64,000 nucleotides of DNA, from positions 36,995,378 to 37,059,377 of the forward strand of contig NC_073746.1 in the NCBI RefSeq assembly GCF_029784135.1, in the 5' to 3' direction. Position numbers and translations under genes: made by a program. This document shows positions 33,265 through 45,694 of the stretch, in pieces. Numbering within the stretch: the first letter of the stretch is position 1; every line of letters begins with the position of its first letter. The notes beneath the pieces were generated by a model. The model did not search any database and was not told the DNA's origin. It saw nothing but the letters and a program-made list of their open reading frames with translations. This stretch comes from Toxorhynchites rutilus septentrionalis (taxonomy: Eukaryota > Arthropoda > Insecta > Diptera > Culicidae).

Positions 33265-35505
33265 ATGGAATCTAACGCTGATCCGAACAATAATCATAAC
33301 TGCGGTAGGTGCAATCGGTCTGATTCAGCCAACAATATGGTAGGATGTGATTGCTGTGGCATGTGGGCCCATTTTGACTGTGCCGGAGTGACGGATTCTA
33401 TCGGAGAGGCTGACCGAAGCTGGAAATGCGATAACTGCAAGGTTATACAAGTGACCGAGGTATCGAGCCATAAATTTCGTTCGTCTCGTCGTAGTAACAC
33501 TTCCCAACGATCGAGACAAGAGATTCAGCTTAGTCTAACGCTTTTAAAAGAGGAAAGACGATTATATTTGAAACATCTGGAAGAAGCAGAAGCAGCAAGG
33601 AAACGAAACATCGAAGAAGAAGAGAGAGCCCGACTGAAGCGAATGGAAGAAGAGCGGAAATATTTAAACGATAAATTCAATCTACTAAGAGCGAGACTAG
33701 GCGATGTCGGACTAGTAGGAATAGTAATGCAAGCAGCAGGAGGAGTCGTGAAAAGTACAGGAGTGGTTGAGTAAGGAACAAGATGGGAACAATCCACCCA
33801 CACAGGTTCCGCCACTTCATGACCAGACGAGCGTCCAGCATGCAGGGATTCCAGCGTCGTTCTCGCAAACCAATGCTTCCGTTCAAGCAACCATCATAGA
33901 CCCCCCGCTTAGTGTCATGTTGCCGGTTGGTGTAGCCCGCCAAGAAGGCGTACAAGAAACTGGACAAATGCCGCGAATTCTACTTCTACGCCTCAGTTCT
34001 CTCGAAGTCGACTTGGTCCAATTGAATCGCTGCAACAAACACCGGTCTCGAACATTTCCCCTACTGTTCCAATAAATTATTCATCGGCAATTACAGTTCC
34101 TCAGTTTATTCCGACAAGTTCGTATGTGATGCAAGGGAATCCACTGATAAATGTCTACGGAACGAGCGGTTATAGGCTTTCGGGAACGATGGCTACTTCA
34201 TCAAGTTTATTTACTGCTCCACCATCCACTGTTACGGTTCCTCTATTAGCTCATCCACCACTGCCAGCTACTACTACCACCCTTCCTCCATCAGCTTTTT
34301 CGTCGTTGGCCTCTGCTGCTATACCACCACCACCAGTCGTGACTTTGCCATCCATCTCAAATGTTGCAGGGTCTTGGATACCTTCAAATTTCGCGCGTCC
34401 AGGGGCCTTTCAAGGAGGGATTTACACATCTGCAGGTTCAGGAGTCCAGCCCGTTCCGCAAGGTTTCCCAATGATGGCAACTACTCAACAGGGAAACATT
34501 GGTCCGTCATCAATTCAACTCGCAGCTCGCCAAGTGATGTACAGAGATCTACCGAAGTTCACAGGAGATCCAGAAGAGTGGCCGATATTTTATAGCGCCT
34601 TCTGCAACACCACGCAGGCATGTGGTTATTCAGATGCGGAGAATTTGTCTAGACTTCAGCGCTGTCTAGACGGTCCTGCTTTACTTGCGGTGAAAAGTCG
34701 TCTCCTCTTACCTGACTCGGTATCATACGTGGTTTAAACTCTGCAAAAAATATACGGAAGACCAGAAGTACTAATCTTCTCCTTACTTAATAATTTACGG
34801 GAAGTTGCAGCACCAAAGGTCGATAATCTCAGGACGGTGATTGAATTTGGGTTGGCAGTACAAAATCTTGTGGACCATATGAAGCTTGCGCAGCTTCACG
34901 AGCACCTTTCCAATCCTATGTTGTTACACGAACTGGTAGAGAAGCTGCCAGCCATTTGGAAGATGCAGTGGTCTGCATACAAGAGAGCTTGTCCGAACGT
35001 CAACTTGACAACGTTCGGAGGGTTTATGTCCGATTTAGCGAACACAGCCTCCGATGTGACACTACCAGATCTAGCAACACCTTCGTTGAAGTCAACTAAA
35101 CAGAACCACACCAAGTCGAAGCTGTTTGTACATACGCAAAGCTCACCTGATGTAGAGGAACTTCGGACATCAAATCCAGTCGAAGAAATGTCTAAGAAAA
35201 CCTCTGCGTATTGTTCCAACCCAAATCACGAGATTCTATCGTGTGGACTGTTCAAAGCGTTGGATGTAGATGCCAAATGGACGGCGATGCGTCAGAAAGG
35301 GTTGTGCAGGATTTGCTTAATTCCCCATCGGAAGTGGCCATGTCGGTCCGGAAAAGAATATGGAGTAGGCGGATGTCGACTTCGTCACCACGAGCTGTGG
35401 CACTCTGGCTCAATTGGACAGGCAATGTTAGTCGGGAGGAAAAAGATTCGATGCGTGTTTCAGTCGTCATCCCCGGAGAAATTTATCCAGCAATTTTTTG
35501 CTTGA
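33265..35505 (+). pseudogene. BEL/Pao gag remnant with N-terminal PHD finger
   Basis: ATG at 33265 opens a frame with a full PHD-type zinc finger (CGRCNRSDSANNMVGCDCCG, then MWAHFDC and WKCDNC; C4-H-C3 order). A charged coiled-coil follows (KEERRLYLKHLEEAEAARKR). The frame shifts at about 33770 and returns by 33970. A Pro/Thr/Ser-rich linker then leads to the BEL gag region (DUF1759 type): YRDLPKFTGDPEEWPIFYSA, SRLQRCLDGPALLAVKSRLL, an in-frame TAA at 34735-34737, then IYGRPEVLIFSLLNNLREV. The zinc-knuckle region CSNPNHEILSCGLF...KGLCRICLIPHRKWPCR ends at about 35400. Protease, RT and integrase are missing. It is dead: at least two frameshifts, one stop, a 3' deletion. Confidence 0.8.
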
Positions 35506-35721
35506 AACACGAACAGAAAATATAGTAAAAAAGTAATCAATGTGGAATAGGTATGTTTTTTTTTATTGCACTAACCACTCGCTTTCCTTCCCGACGCAAC
35601 GAGCAATCTTCTTGCCTGCAATTCGGCGTTAGCTCTCAATTTCAGTCCATGCTTATCACGAGTTATTCACCATTTTCGAACAATCAGGCATTTACAAATT
35701 GGCAGAATCAATGGAGGGATA

Positions 35722-36290
35722 ATCTTATCAGATTATGATAGCTTGAGTAGTCGCGATCTTAATATTATGTCCCCTAATAGAGCCCGCTTCACTTCCTCGA
35801 AGCACTTGCCCATTCTCCTTTCCCTTTCTTATACATAAGCAGAACTTAGCACCCAATGAGATCAGATCGCTACAGCAGCTGCACGAACTTCCCAAGAGAG
35901 CACTCATGGCCATAGGATACTCAATATACATCACTTGGCTTACAACCCCCTACAAACAATGTTCCGGACAATGTGACAACGAAGAGAAAAGTGCTATTTT
36001 CATATATAATATATTTCTGTAGTCATAGATTTATTTGACTTAGGCTTACATATTTGTAGATCTTAGCTATTTAGACATGTGTTTAAAAATGATAAATGAT
36101 GACTCCTTGTCTTCTTCTGCATAATTGAATAAATAGAAGAAAATGTTAGCAAACTTTAATGGTACTGTTGGGTACATTTTTGAACAGAATGTGGGTCTGT
36201 GTTCTACCACGTGATCATATAACATATAACCCCTTTAAAGGATACAAGTTCATACAGGAAATGGGTTATTCAAAGCTTCAATTTGATGTA
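35722..36290 (-). repeat. Dispersed repeat X, longest copy
   Basis: The two halves match 9401-9507 and 5595-5910 in inverted orientation. It follows the BEL remnant after about 200 bp. No coding sequence; probably a LINE 3' UTR. Confidence 0.5.
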
Positions 36291-36411
36291 TCGAAAGAAA
36301 TTAATACAGATTTTGAACAATGAAATAACTCAATTCAAATGCAATTACGGCACACCATAACAGTCCTATGTCCCGTCCGTGCCCCTAGGCCCAGACCCAT
36401 TAACTTGTTTG

Positions 36412-37060
36412 ATGGGAAAAACTCCTGAACAATCAATGCAGAGATTGATGAAATGTTATTCCACGTCTGCTCCTTCTAGAAGAACAGTTCATCGGTGGTC
36501 TGGTGAATTTAAAATGGACCGTACAAGCGCCGCAGATGCACCTCGCTCTGGAAGGCCAAAAGAGGTTACGAATTCAGAAATTGAGAAACATGTGCATCGA
36601 CTCGTTTTGAACGATCGTAAAGTGAAGTTACGCGAGATAGCTCAAGCCGTAGGCATGCTAAAAGAACGAGTGGGATACATTTTGCACGACATTTTGGACA
36701 TGAAAAAGCTATCCGCGCGATGGGTGCCGCGTTTGCTGACCGTCGACCAGAAACAGCGGCGCGTTAATGATTCAACAGCCAGTTTGGCGTTGTTAAAGCG
36801 TGATCGAGTGGACTTCTTTCGTCGTTTCTGACAATGAATGAAACGTGGATCCATTACCACACTCCTAAGTCCAATAGGCAGTCTGCAGAGTGGCACTGAG
36901 GCATATTTCAAAGACTTAGACGTTTCGTATTACAGAAAGGGAATCGAAATGTTAGAAACTCGCTATACCAAGTGTATTGTCCTCGAAGAAAATTATGTTG
37001 AGAAATAAATACGGCTCTGGCCAAGAAACGATTGTTTTCATTAAAAATCTTTTTAGCCCA
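36412..37060 (+). pseudogene. mariner transposase pseudogene, internally deleted
   Basis: From MGKTPEQSMQRLMKCYS (ATG 36412) the frame gives the mariner helix-turn-helix region with SRRTVHRWSGEFK, SGRPKEVTN and LREIAQAVGMLKERVGYIL, then RWVPRLLT. A frameshift at 36829 leads to LTMNETWIHYH, where the first catalytic Asp (usually DETW) is Asn. After SAEWH and a stop, the reading jumps to AYFKDLDVSYYRKGIEMLET, the C-terminal end of the protein. So the rest of the catalytic core is deleted. The remaining 3' TIR region is near 37060. Inactive. Confidence 0.85.
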
Positions 37061-37661
37061 TGTAGTAGTTATCATCTTCACTAACCGTTTGTGGTTTTAT
37101 CGACAATTATTCCAAACCTGCTATATCGTACCTCATACGTAGGCTGACGAGACCTTGCTCCGCGATGGTAATATACGCTCAATCCCAATTCCAAACATTA
37201 TTCCAAAACTGCACCCTCACAGTCAGCAGTAAAACACACCCATCTGCAAAACATCACAGGTTTAGTAAATGAGCATTTCTGCTCAACAAATAAATCTCCC
37301 GCCTTTCTACGGAATTACAGATCAACACCCTTTCTAATGTTAATTTCCCGAAGCTGAGTAGTAAATTATGTATAGCCCGAAATTAAAAAAAAAAAAAAAA
37401 TATATATTTTTTTCATTATTTTCTCTATCCACAGCCTTCCAAAAGTGCTGCGCTACTGCACGAACGCATCGTGTTCGCTTGGGTTGGGTAAAAATTCGCT
37501 TGGTAGGTAAAATAATAAACTTTATGAGATAGCACGTAAGTTACTTGGTAAGTGAAAATACAAAAGATGTCTCTAACGCACAATGAAGGCGTTAAGTTAA
37601 TTTTTTCCGAAATTCCCATATTCTACAGCAAACCATCAGAAGATGCTAAAGTTTGCAATAT

Positions 37662-37700
37662 TAACCCTTTCACGTATAACATCGAGTCTCCCTCGTGGTG
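37662..37700. repeat. Fragment of the 14000-14241 TTAA MITE
   Basis: TTAACCCTTTCACGTATAAC and the following bases match the reversed right end of the MITE at 14241. It abuts the truncated mariner and probably marks a deletion junction. Confidence 0.5.
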
Positions 37701-38367
37701 CGGATGGTGACTGGCGATGAAAAGTGGGTCACTTACGACAACGTGAAGCGCAAACGGTCGTGGTCGAAGCCCGCTGAAGCGGCTCAGACGGTGGCCAAGC
37801 TCTCATTAACGGCCAAGAAGGTTCTGCTGTGTGTTTGGTGGGATTGTCAAGGAATAATCTATTATGAGCTGCTTCCCTATGGCCAAACGCTCAATTCGGA
37901 CCTGTACTGCCAACAACTGGACCGCTTGAAGGTAGCACTCATGAAGAAGCCATCTTTGATAAACAGAGGCCGCATTGTCTTCCATCAGGACAACGCCAGG
38001 CCACACACTTCTTTGGTGACGCGCCAGAAGCTCCGGGAGCTCGGATGAGAGGTTCTTTTGCATCCGCCGTATAGTCCGGACCTTGCACCAAGTGACTACC
38101 ACCTGTTTTTGTCCATGGCGAACGAGCTAGGTAGTCAGAAGTTAGCCACAAAAGAGGCCTGTGAAAATTGGCTATCCGAGTTTTTTGCCAATAAGGAAGC
38201 GAGCTTCTATAACAGGGGTATTATGAAGTTGGCATCTCGTTGGGAACAAGTCATCGAACAAAACGACGCATATTTGACTTAAAACAGATGATTGTAACTA
38301 ATTCTATGAACAAATGAAAATTAAAAAAAAATACCGCAGGACTTTTTTGACAGCCTAATATAATAAT
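37700..38367 (+). pseudogene. mariner (DD34D) transposase, 5'-truncated, one stop
   Basis: The frame starts at VTGDEKWVTYDN (first Asp) and continues through LLCVWWDCQGIIYYELLP, VFHQDNARPHTS (second Asp) and HPPYSPDLAPSDYHLF (third Asp). There are 34 residues between the second and third Asp, so this is a DD34D mariner. A TGA at 38046-38048 replaces the Trp expected in ELGWEVLLHPP. The C-terminus ends at 38282. The 3' UTR runs to a TIR-like end (CAGGACTTTTTTGACAGCCT, about 38337-38356). The N-terminal DNA-binding half is absent. Different family from the mariner at 36412. Confidence 0.88.
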
Positions 38368-38627
38368 CATTTTTCTTCAACTTACTGTATGAACTAAACT
38401 AAAATTTGTTATCTCTTAACTTCCGGGGCAAAAGGAGCCATTATTACCGGGGTAAAAATGCCATAGTCGTAACCTCGAATTCGATCTGTCAAACGCAAAT
38501 AAAGGGCGAACACGAAAATGATTGCGATACCGAAAATGTCATGCTTATTTTCTTATAATGTTTAGAATCAAACAAAAATTTTAGGGTAGTTTTATACATA
38601 TATTTACTTCAAAAATCAAAAGAAAAG

Positions 38628-39680
38628 TTAATCGATGGAGCCTTGAGTGTAAAATTGAACGCATTTTTGCTTGATACCCTCCATCAAAGTCTTTACAGTG
38701 TCATCCGGTACCAGTTTCTCAGCTTTTCTCCATTTTCTTAACATGTCCTTCTCGTCTTTGACTGTCTTCTTGCTCTTCCGAAGTTCCCGCTTCATTATTG
38801 CCCAGTACTGCTCCACCGGGCGCAGCTTCGGACAGTTTGGCGGGTTCATGTCCTTTGGAACAAAATGGACAGAATTGGCCTCATACCACTCCAGGACACT
38901 TTTAGAATAGTGATGCCAAATCTGGCCAAAATAGTCGTGCTTCGTCGTGCTGCTGCAAGAACGACAAAAGGCGCTTCTCGAGGCACTCAGATTTGTAGAT
39001 CTCGCCATTTACTGTGCCCTTTGTCACGAAAGGCTTGTGCAGATGGCCTGCCAAACGAGATATTTGGAGGCGAACTTCGACATTTTCTTCTTCTTAAATT
39101 TGTCGTCCACATCGAACTTGCTCTTGCCGGTGAAAAACTCCAACCCCGGAATTTGCTTAAAATCGGCTTTTATATACGTTTCGTCGTCCATCACACAGCA
39201 GCCATATTTTGTCAGCATCTTCTCGTAGAGCATCCGTGCCCGAGTTTTAACCGTCGATTGTTGCCGCTCATCGCGGTTTGGGAAGTTCTGTACCTTGTAC
39301 GTATGTAGTCCAGCTCTCTTCTTTGCATTCTGGACGTAGCTCTGCGACATGCCGATCTTTTTAGCCAAATCACGGCATGAGACGTTGGGATTTGCTTTAA
39401 TCATCCGCTTCACCTTTCCCTCCGTCTTTTTGTTCTCCGGTCCCGGTTTTCTTCCAGCTCCTTTGCCGTGGTCCAACGTCAACCGCTCTTGGAGCCGCTT
39501 CAACACTCTGGAGACGGTTGAATGGTGAATGTTCAACATTTTTCCCAACTGCCGGTGCGACACGGGTGGCACGGTTCCCCTAAAAGTCGAAGACGAGCCA
39601 AAGCAAGTACAGGCAGAGCATTTGTCAAACATTAGCTGAACTTTAAAAATGGCCGAATTTGTCGGCATATGTGAGAGACA
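38628..39680 (-). pseudogene. DD37E Tc1/mariner transposase pseudogene
   Basis: Minus strand: a helix-turn-helix region (VSHRQLGKMLNIHHSTVSRV, then DLAKKIGMSQSYVQNAKKRA), the first catalytic Asp in CCVMDDETYIKADFKQ, then KMSKFASKYLVWQAIC. After this the frame breaks near 39020. The second Asp is in FWPDLAS, readable around 38940 only in a shifted frame; a few bases are missing before YSKSVLEWYEANSVHFVPKD. The final Glu is in LRPVEQYWAIMKREL. At least two frameshifts make it inactive. It is a different subfamily from the copies at 53847 and 62927. Its upstream end is interrupted by the pogo-like element at 39687. Confidence 0.85.
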
Positions 39681-39686
39681 TAAGTA

Positions 39687-40821
39687 CAGGTCAAACTCGA
39701 TTATCCGGAGTATTGATTTTTTTTCACTCCGGATAATCGAATCATAAAAAACCAAATTTCTCTTGGTAAACGTAATATAGTTATGATTTACACTTATTTG
39801 TTAAACTGTTTTATCTAGTATTGCGAAGAAAATTAGGTAAGAAATAAACGTTAGATTTCCATTATCCACAGTTAGTTGTTTCATCATATACCACACGATT
39901 TTATTCTAGTCTCATCATTGCCCTAGATTAATGAACGAACGGATGTAATAACTAACTGCTACTTGTCTAATTATTTTCTAGCTTAGTACATTAAAGCGTA
40001 CAACTTAAAAAGTTTTTTTCTACTTATTTTATTTTCTAGTTTTCATTAAACTATCTGTATCATTAGTATACTTCTCTACAATAAAATCATTCAACATTTT
40101 TTTTAATTTTTCTTTCTTACTTAACTTTTTTCGGAATATTTTGATGATATGCTGTATTCTATTAGTCAAATCATTTCATTTGATACCAATATTGAGGGGA
40201 GGGGCAAAAAATACATAGTCGACTATTTTGTGGCGGCGACATTTTCGATATTATGTTGTTCATAATGTAGTGTATTCTCCAAGTCAAGCCATTCAGCAAT
40301 TTTTTAGCGGCGGCCAAATTGAATTTTTCAAGATCATGGAATACGCAGTTTTATAATGGCAGTAGAATTAAAGTTATGTTCCAAATTTTAGATCAATCAG
40401 TGATCAGGAACGGGGTCAAATTTCAATTAATGTGAGACAATCCTACAAACACTCAAACATACATACAAACAGGGCAAGCTGAAAGAAACCATTACAAAGT
40501 AATTGTTTATTTGGGAACTGCGGCCATCTTGGATTTAGATTTTTCATGAAGTACTGTGTTCTACCTGTCGAGCACTTTCATTTGATAACCATATTGATGG
40601 AGCTTTGAAAATAAAATGTGGCGCCATTTTGTGGTGGTGGCCATTTTGGATTTGCATTTTTCATAAATATCTGTGTTCTAGTCAGGCCTTTTCATTTGAT
40701 ACCCATATTGGCTTATCAAAATGGAATTACATATTCTAGAATTATTCAAAATTTCCGAAAATAAAAAATAAAATACTCCGGATAATCGAGTCTAAAATTC
40801 CGGATAATCAAGTCCGATCTG
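39687..40821. mobile_element. Pogo-like non-autonomous element
   Basis: 1135 bp, TA on both sides (39685-39686 and 40822-40823). The ends CAGGTCAAACTCGATTATCC and, reversed, CAGATCGGACTTGATTATCC are inverted. Each end carries a second internal copy of TCCGGATAATCGA. CAG start and TA target are pogo/Tigger features. No transposase is present. It lies in or beside the DD37E remnant. Confidence 0.75.
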
Positions 40822-40979
40822 TATCAACAAAATGTCACGAAAAAAACCAAATCGAATATACGTAACCCGGCTATTTCCGCCACAGTGAAGTTGGGAAGAT
40901 CTCCCCAACTAACGACTATCCCGAAGACACCTCTGGCCACGAGTATCACCTGAGGACTTGGCCGGTATTATTGAAATTA

Positions 40980-41767
40980 CAACGCGGACTCGATTATATA
41001 CAGTTTTTGATTTCTTTTCAAAAATTATTCGTTTCGTTTTGTATGTATATTCGGTTTTTTGAATATAAAAGAGGAATTTGATTTTTGATTCATCCTCTTA
41101 AAGTCAGAAAACACCTTTCTCACATGAAAAACATAAATTTATCCAGTTTCTCTCAGGAGGTGATAGACGATCATATTAGATGAAAAACCTTCTACGCATA
41201 TGCTCGAATTTCAGCAATGACAGAGTTATAGAACCTTTTTTTTTGTCTCGGACTCAAACTGGCTCTACATTACAAAGTACGCTACGGAAGACTATTCTGT
41301 TGCTTTCATTTGAAAGAGGAGAAAATTTAGTACAGGATATAGTAGTACTAAATTAGTGGATTTTAATAAAATTTTGGAAGTGAAAAACTTCAAAGTTAAT
41401 AATTATTAATGTGTTATTAATTTCAAGCTAAAAATTTATATTAAACTAGATTGTTTCTATCAATTAAATTGAAGCTCTTTAACCGCTCTACAATTTGTTC
41501 TTTGATACTCAGCTTATATCTTTCTTAATTTGGCTGCAATATCGATACAAACAATTCCTGGTGAAAATCCAACCAAAATCTTCAAAAATCACGATTATCA
41601 CCCCACTGTACATGTAATAGCCACTTAAATTACGCTGAAAGGCCACATTTCTTCTTGAAATAAGTTGAAATATAAAAAAAATATTTTTTTCCAAAATTGT
41701 ATATAATCGAATCACATATAACCGAGTCTGTATACAATCGAGTCTGTATATAATCGAGTCCGACCTG
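40980..41767. mobile_element. Pogo-like repeat family P, copy 1
   Basis: 788 bp, TA at 40978-40979 and 41768-41769. Left end CAACGCGGACTCGATTATAT; right end reversed CAGGTCGGACTCGATTATAT. The right end has three stacked copies of the ATCGAGTC/ATAATCGA motif. It matches copies at 43910 and 49720 throughout. No coding sequence. Confidence 0.75.
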
Positions 41768-41989
41768 TATTGCTTTTCAAAACTTATGTCGTCGAAGCTC
41801 GTACAATAAGAATGGATTGCTGGTTCAAGGTCAATGGGTTGATTACAACGAGATGTTCAGTTTCCCGAATTCAAGCGAACTCATTTGTCGAAACCCATTG
41901 TTGAGCTTCAGCTCCACAAATTCCAAGGTACCGGATGGTAACATAGCTAATTCTTCCGCTATTATCATTCAAATGATCTTACATTAAAT

Positions 41990-43440
41990 CATTCCATAAA
42001 ATTGGTGTGAATTTTCACAACTTCGCGAAGCTTCCGCCAAAATCGGTGTCTGAAACGTGGATCTGAACATTCATTTCTCTTCTAGTGTCAGTATCATAAA
42101 TCGTGTTACTCCCATTGTGTCGATAGACGCGCTAGAAAATCCAGCAACACGCCAAGGACAACCGCTGGGCGAAGGTCTCTAATAAAAAGTGGTAAAAAAT
42201 AACCCCAATCAAAACCAAATGAAACTACAAACTGATGCAGTCAATTGCGTTTGTTTTTTTTGTGGAGCTGTCCAATGACGATCGAAATGACGACGATGAT
42301 GATGATGATGACGCTCTGCTGCCCAATCTGTTTTGATTCGCTCTCGCCGCTCTTCAGGGTCCACGAGGACCCTTCACAAGGAAGGCAAGGGTCCGAAACG
42401 CGAACGCGGACACCAAGCGAGGCGAATCTGGCGATATATTCCGCAGCAGAAAATAAAAAAGTAATTCTGTATGTTATTGAATTCGACATATTAATGTGAT
42501 AACAAAAATGTATACCATTTGAAGCATGGGGCCATGGGGCCATGGTGGGATTTGGAGGAAAGGGCCACGTGATGAACGGCAACGACGTCGTCCGTCGAGT
42601 GCTGGCTGGATGGCTGGCCGTTTGCGGCGGAAGGAGGAAGAGGGAGTGCACTTCCAACTCTGCACTGCTCTGAGGTAAGTACCGACCATCCGTTCGTTCC
42701 GGGAACGCCAAACGAAGAAAATCTACTTCGCGCGGCGGTGAAAAAGATTTAACACTTCGAGGCGATTGTTGACTAGCACCTTTTTTAATTCTTTCATTAC
42801 TTTTGCTTCTCCCAACGAATTTATGCTCGGCAACTGGGCGGGTTCCAGAAAAATGCATCCCAGCTGTAGCGCTCCTCCAGTGGCAACAATTTCGGGGAGA
42901 AAAACTCGCTTTTCGCGTATGTACATTTTTGAGTTATGGTATTGGACAGTTTTTTATCCGGAATATATTGGGCGAGAAAAAAAAATACATTCACGATATT
43001 CGGACCCAACCTGTTGCCCTTTTCCTACGGGTTTACACTTTGCTGTAGTGTAATCAGTGGCAGCAATGATTTGTTAGCAACGATCGCTTCGAGCAACTAA
43101 TATTGTTTGCGTTATTTTTCGGATGCAGTTGGTTCTCTGGAAAAGTTGTGGCTTCGGTTGACGATAAAAGGATTCTGGAGGAACGAACAACACGTTTGGC
43201 AAAAATCCATCTCTGGATCTTCCATTTTTTAAATAGCAATTCGTGTATATGGGTATATGGATTTATCGATTTAAGAGTATGTTACTGTTATGTTATGAAT
43301 GTTATTATTGTTCGGGTGAATTATATATTTACAGAAAACTTTTGGAACAGCTCAAAAACCAAATGATCTCTTTAACGATACTAGCCTTGCCTGGTTTTTT
43401 GTTATTATTGTATGTACAATCATTGTATCACGGATATTGA
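41990..43440. other. GC-richer non-repeat block without an identifiable gene
   Basis: 42240-43050 is less AT-rich than its surroundings and has several open frames on both strands (the longest, 42241-42858 minus, 205 codons) but no recognised domain. A short (GAT)n run lies at 42291-42311. It could be a 5' UTR exon or promoter of a gene outside the window. Confidence 0.25.
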
Positions 43441-43455
43441 AATGAACTAATTAGA

Positions 43456-43509
43456 TGATGATGATGTTGAATTAAAGAGGCTTTAAACTTTTCAGTTCAT
43501 TCGCCTCTA
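43456..43509 (-). mobile_element. 54 bp retroposed insert, 12 bp target duplication
   Basis: Flanked by GAACTAATTAGA (43444-43455 and 43510-43521). Minus strand: TAGAGGCGAATGAACTGAAA, then AAGTTTAAAGCCTC and a CATCATCAT tail. It matches 8907-8968 and starts within a few bases of the same point. Confidence 0.65.
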
Positions 43510-43909
43510 GAACTAATTAGAATTTTGAATAATTTCTTAAATCACATGTCGGTACCATCTTCGCTATCGATGCCAAACATTACATAGATACGATTTTTCG
43601 AAATTGTATATTACCACCACAAATGACAATTTTCTTCAGAAATTTAATTTTTGTATTTTTTTTTATTTGAATCAAATTTTGCAGACGCATTCTTTATGAC
43701 TAGAAAGTCTTCCGCAATGTTTTAGATTATTCTTGGGACTATGTGGAGAAAGTATGCACTGTGAAAAAATGTTGTATTTTTATTTTATCTCAAAAATAAT
43801 TCTTAAAGCTCAATTTTCTCAAAAAAGGTGTTTTTATATTTTTGAAATGTTGCAGCGGACAACTAATGAAGTACCGAAATGGAAAAAATAATGGACAAAA
43901 AAAATCATG

Positions 43910-45694
43910 CAGGGCGGACACGATTATATATAGTCTCGGATTTCTTTTCGCTGTATATAATCAAGTCAAAAATATGTATATGTTCGGATTTGTACAATGA
44001 CAGAGTTATAGAAATTTGCTTCCATTTGAAAGATGAGAGAATTTAGTATAGGATATAGTAGTTGCGTATCTAAATGAGTGCATTCAAATAACATTTTGGA
44101 AGTGAAAACTTAAAGATTAGTAATTTTTAATGTGTTATTATTAATTTGACTATTTTTTAATTATTAAGTTAACACTCCTATACTCGCGCATTGGTCTGTC
44201 AGACCGAGAAATCAATAATTCGTTCATTTCTCAGAAAATATCAACACTACGACTTTGCGATTTTCTCTAGCTTCGTTATTCGTCGTTCGCCATCGTTTAG
44301 CGTATCGCATGTGTTGGTACAAAGGGGACGTGTGCCACTTTTTTAACACACGAGTTTAGGAGTAACTTTTTTGGACAAGTGCCATTTTTCATATTCTAGA
44401 ATATTGTTGAATGAAATGTATAAATTACGTGGACGTGGAATATTGATTGAATATAATGCAAAAGATCATTACCAGTCTATTCTTATTTGATTTCAGTCCT
44501 TTTTGTAACTGTATTGAACGGATCCATATAATAACTTTTCGTCGATATATTCGTCGTTAGATTCAAACGTTCAAAAGCAAAATATGAATGTTTGGCTTTC
44601 GTATAGTTATTCGCTAAATATAATGGTCATACATATACACACTTTTGAAAGAATTTCACTTGTGGAAGAATTGTAAACAGTAAACTATAAATTAGTCGGT
44701 GGCTTATGGTAATTTTTAACAGTTACAGTTTCGGGGATATTTTTTTTATGATTGACAATATCTACAAGAAAACAAGAAAAAAAGGAAGTTCCTAGAAATC
44801 CTTTTATAAAATCTTTTTATGCCCCATCTAAAAAAACATTAATTCTTAGTTTACAAGAATACAGAGACAAAGAATATTAGAAATATGCAAACTTTATATT
44901 CCAGAACTTTTATCATCTGGTAATTATCTAGAATACGTTATACATTCTTCTCTTTGATAAAAAAAAAACAAAAAACACGCAACAACTGCATGAAATGTAA
45001 AAAATATGTTTGCTTCGAGCATGCAGTCATGCTATGTTCCGATTCTTACTCCAATGAAACCACAATCAATGAATACGTTTTTATGTTATTTTATAGCTCT
45101 TTATACTTCCATGAATTATATTCAGTTGCTTACTTTTAATCAATAACAGTGGAAACTTCGAATTTCGTTATTTGTGTTGGAGTATCAAAAATTACTCTGT
45201 TTTGATGAGGCTGAATTAGATGACTATAAAAACATAATTAAGGCGAAGAAAACATATTTTTGGAGTTTTTTCATTCAATCATACCCTCTTCTTCAATTAA
45301 ATGCCTATAAAGCCTGAAAAATACACAATGTGAACATTACACAGAAGCTTAATTTTTGGTCTGTGACACCGTGCGCGAGTATACGTGTTATGATTTTGCA
45401 CGCGAGTGCAGGAGGGTTAAACTTCATTGTTCCTATCAATTAAATTGAAGCTCACAAACCGCTCTATAATTTGTTATTTGACACACAATTTCTATCTTTA
45501 TTAACTTCGCTGCAATATCGATATAAACAATTCCTGCTGAAAATTCAAGCAAAATCTTCGAAAATCACGATTTTTACCCCAGTGTACATATAATAGCCGC
45601 TTGAATTTCACTTGACCGTTGAAAGGCTACTATTTTTCTTGAAACAAGTCATTTGAAATGTGATTTTTCGTTCACGCTATATATAATCGAGTCC
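43910..45694. mobile_element. Pogo-like repeat family P, copy 2, split by a TTAA element
   Basis: The left part 43910-44169 and the right part 45421-45694 match copies 1 and 3. Left end CAGGGCGGACACGATTATAT; right part ends ATATAATCGAGTCC. The TA target has decayed to TG at the left. Confidence 0.7.
44170..45420. mobile_element. piggyBac-like element (TTAA) inside family P copy 2
   Basis: TTAA at 44170-44173 and 45417-45420. The ends CACTCCTATACTCGCG and, reversed, CCCTCCTGCACTCGCG are inverted. The left end also has the small palindrome GGTCTGTCAGACC. About 1.25 kb, AT-rich, no transposase frame. Removal leaves one TTAA and restores the match to the other P copies. Confidence 0.75.

Noticed and set aside
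42241..42858. 205-codon open frame on the minus strand
   Set aside because: Low-complexity isoleucine/valine run comes from a GAT-rich microsatellite; no domain, no splice logic; overlapping open frames on both strands point to base composition.
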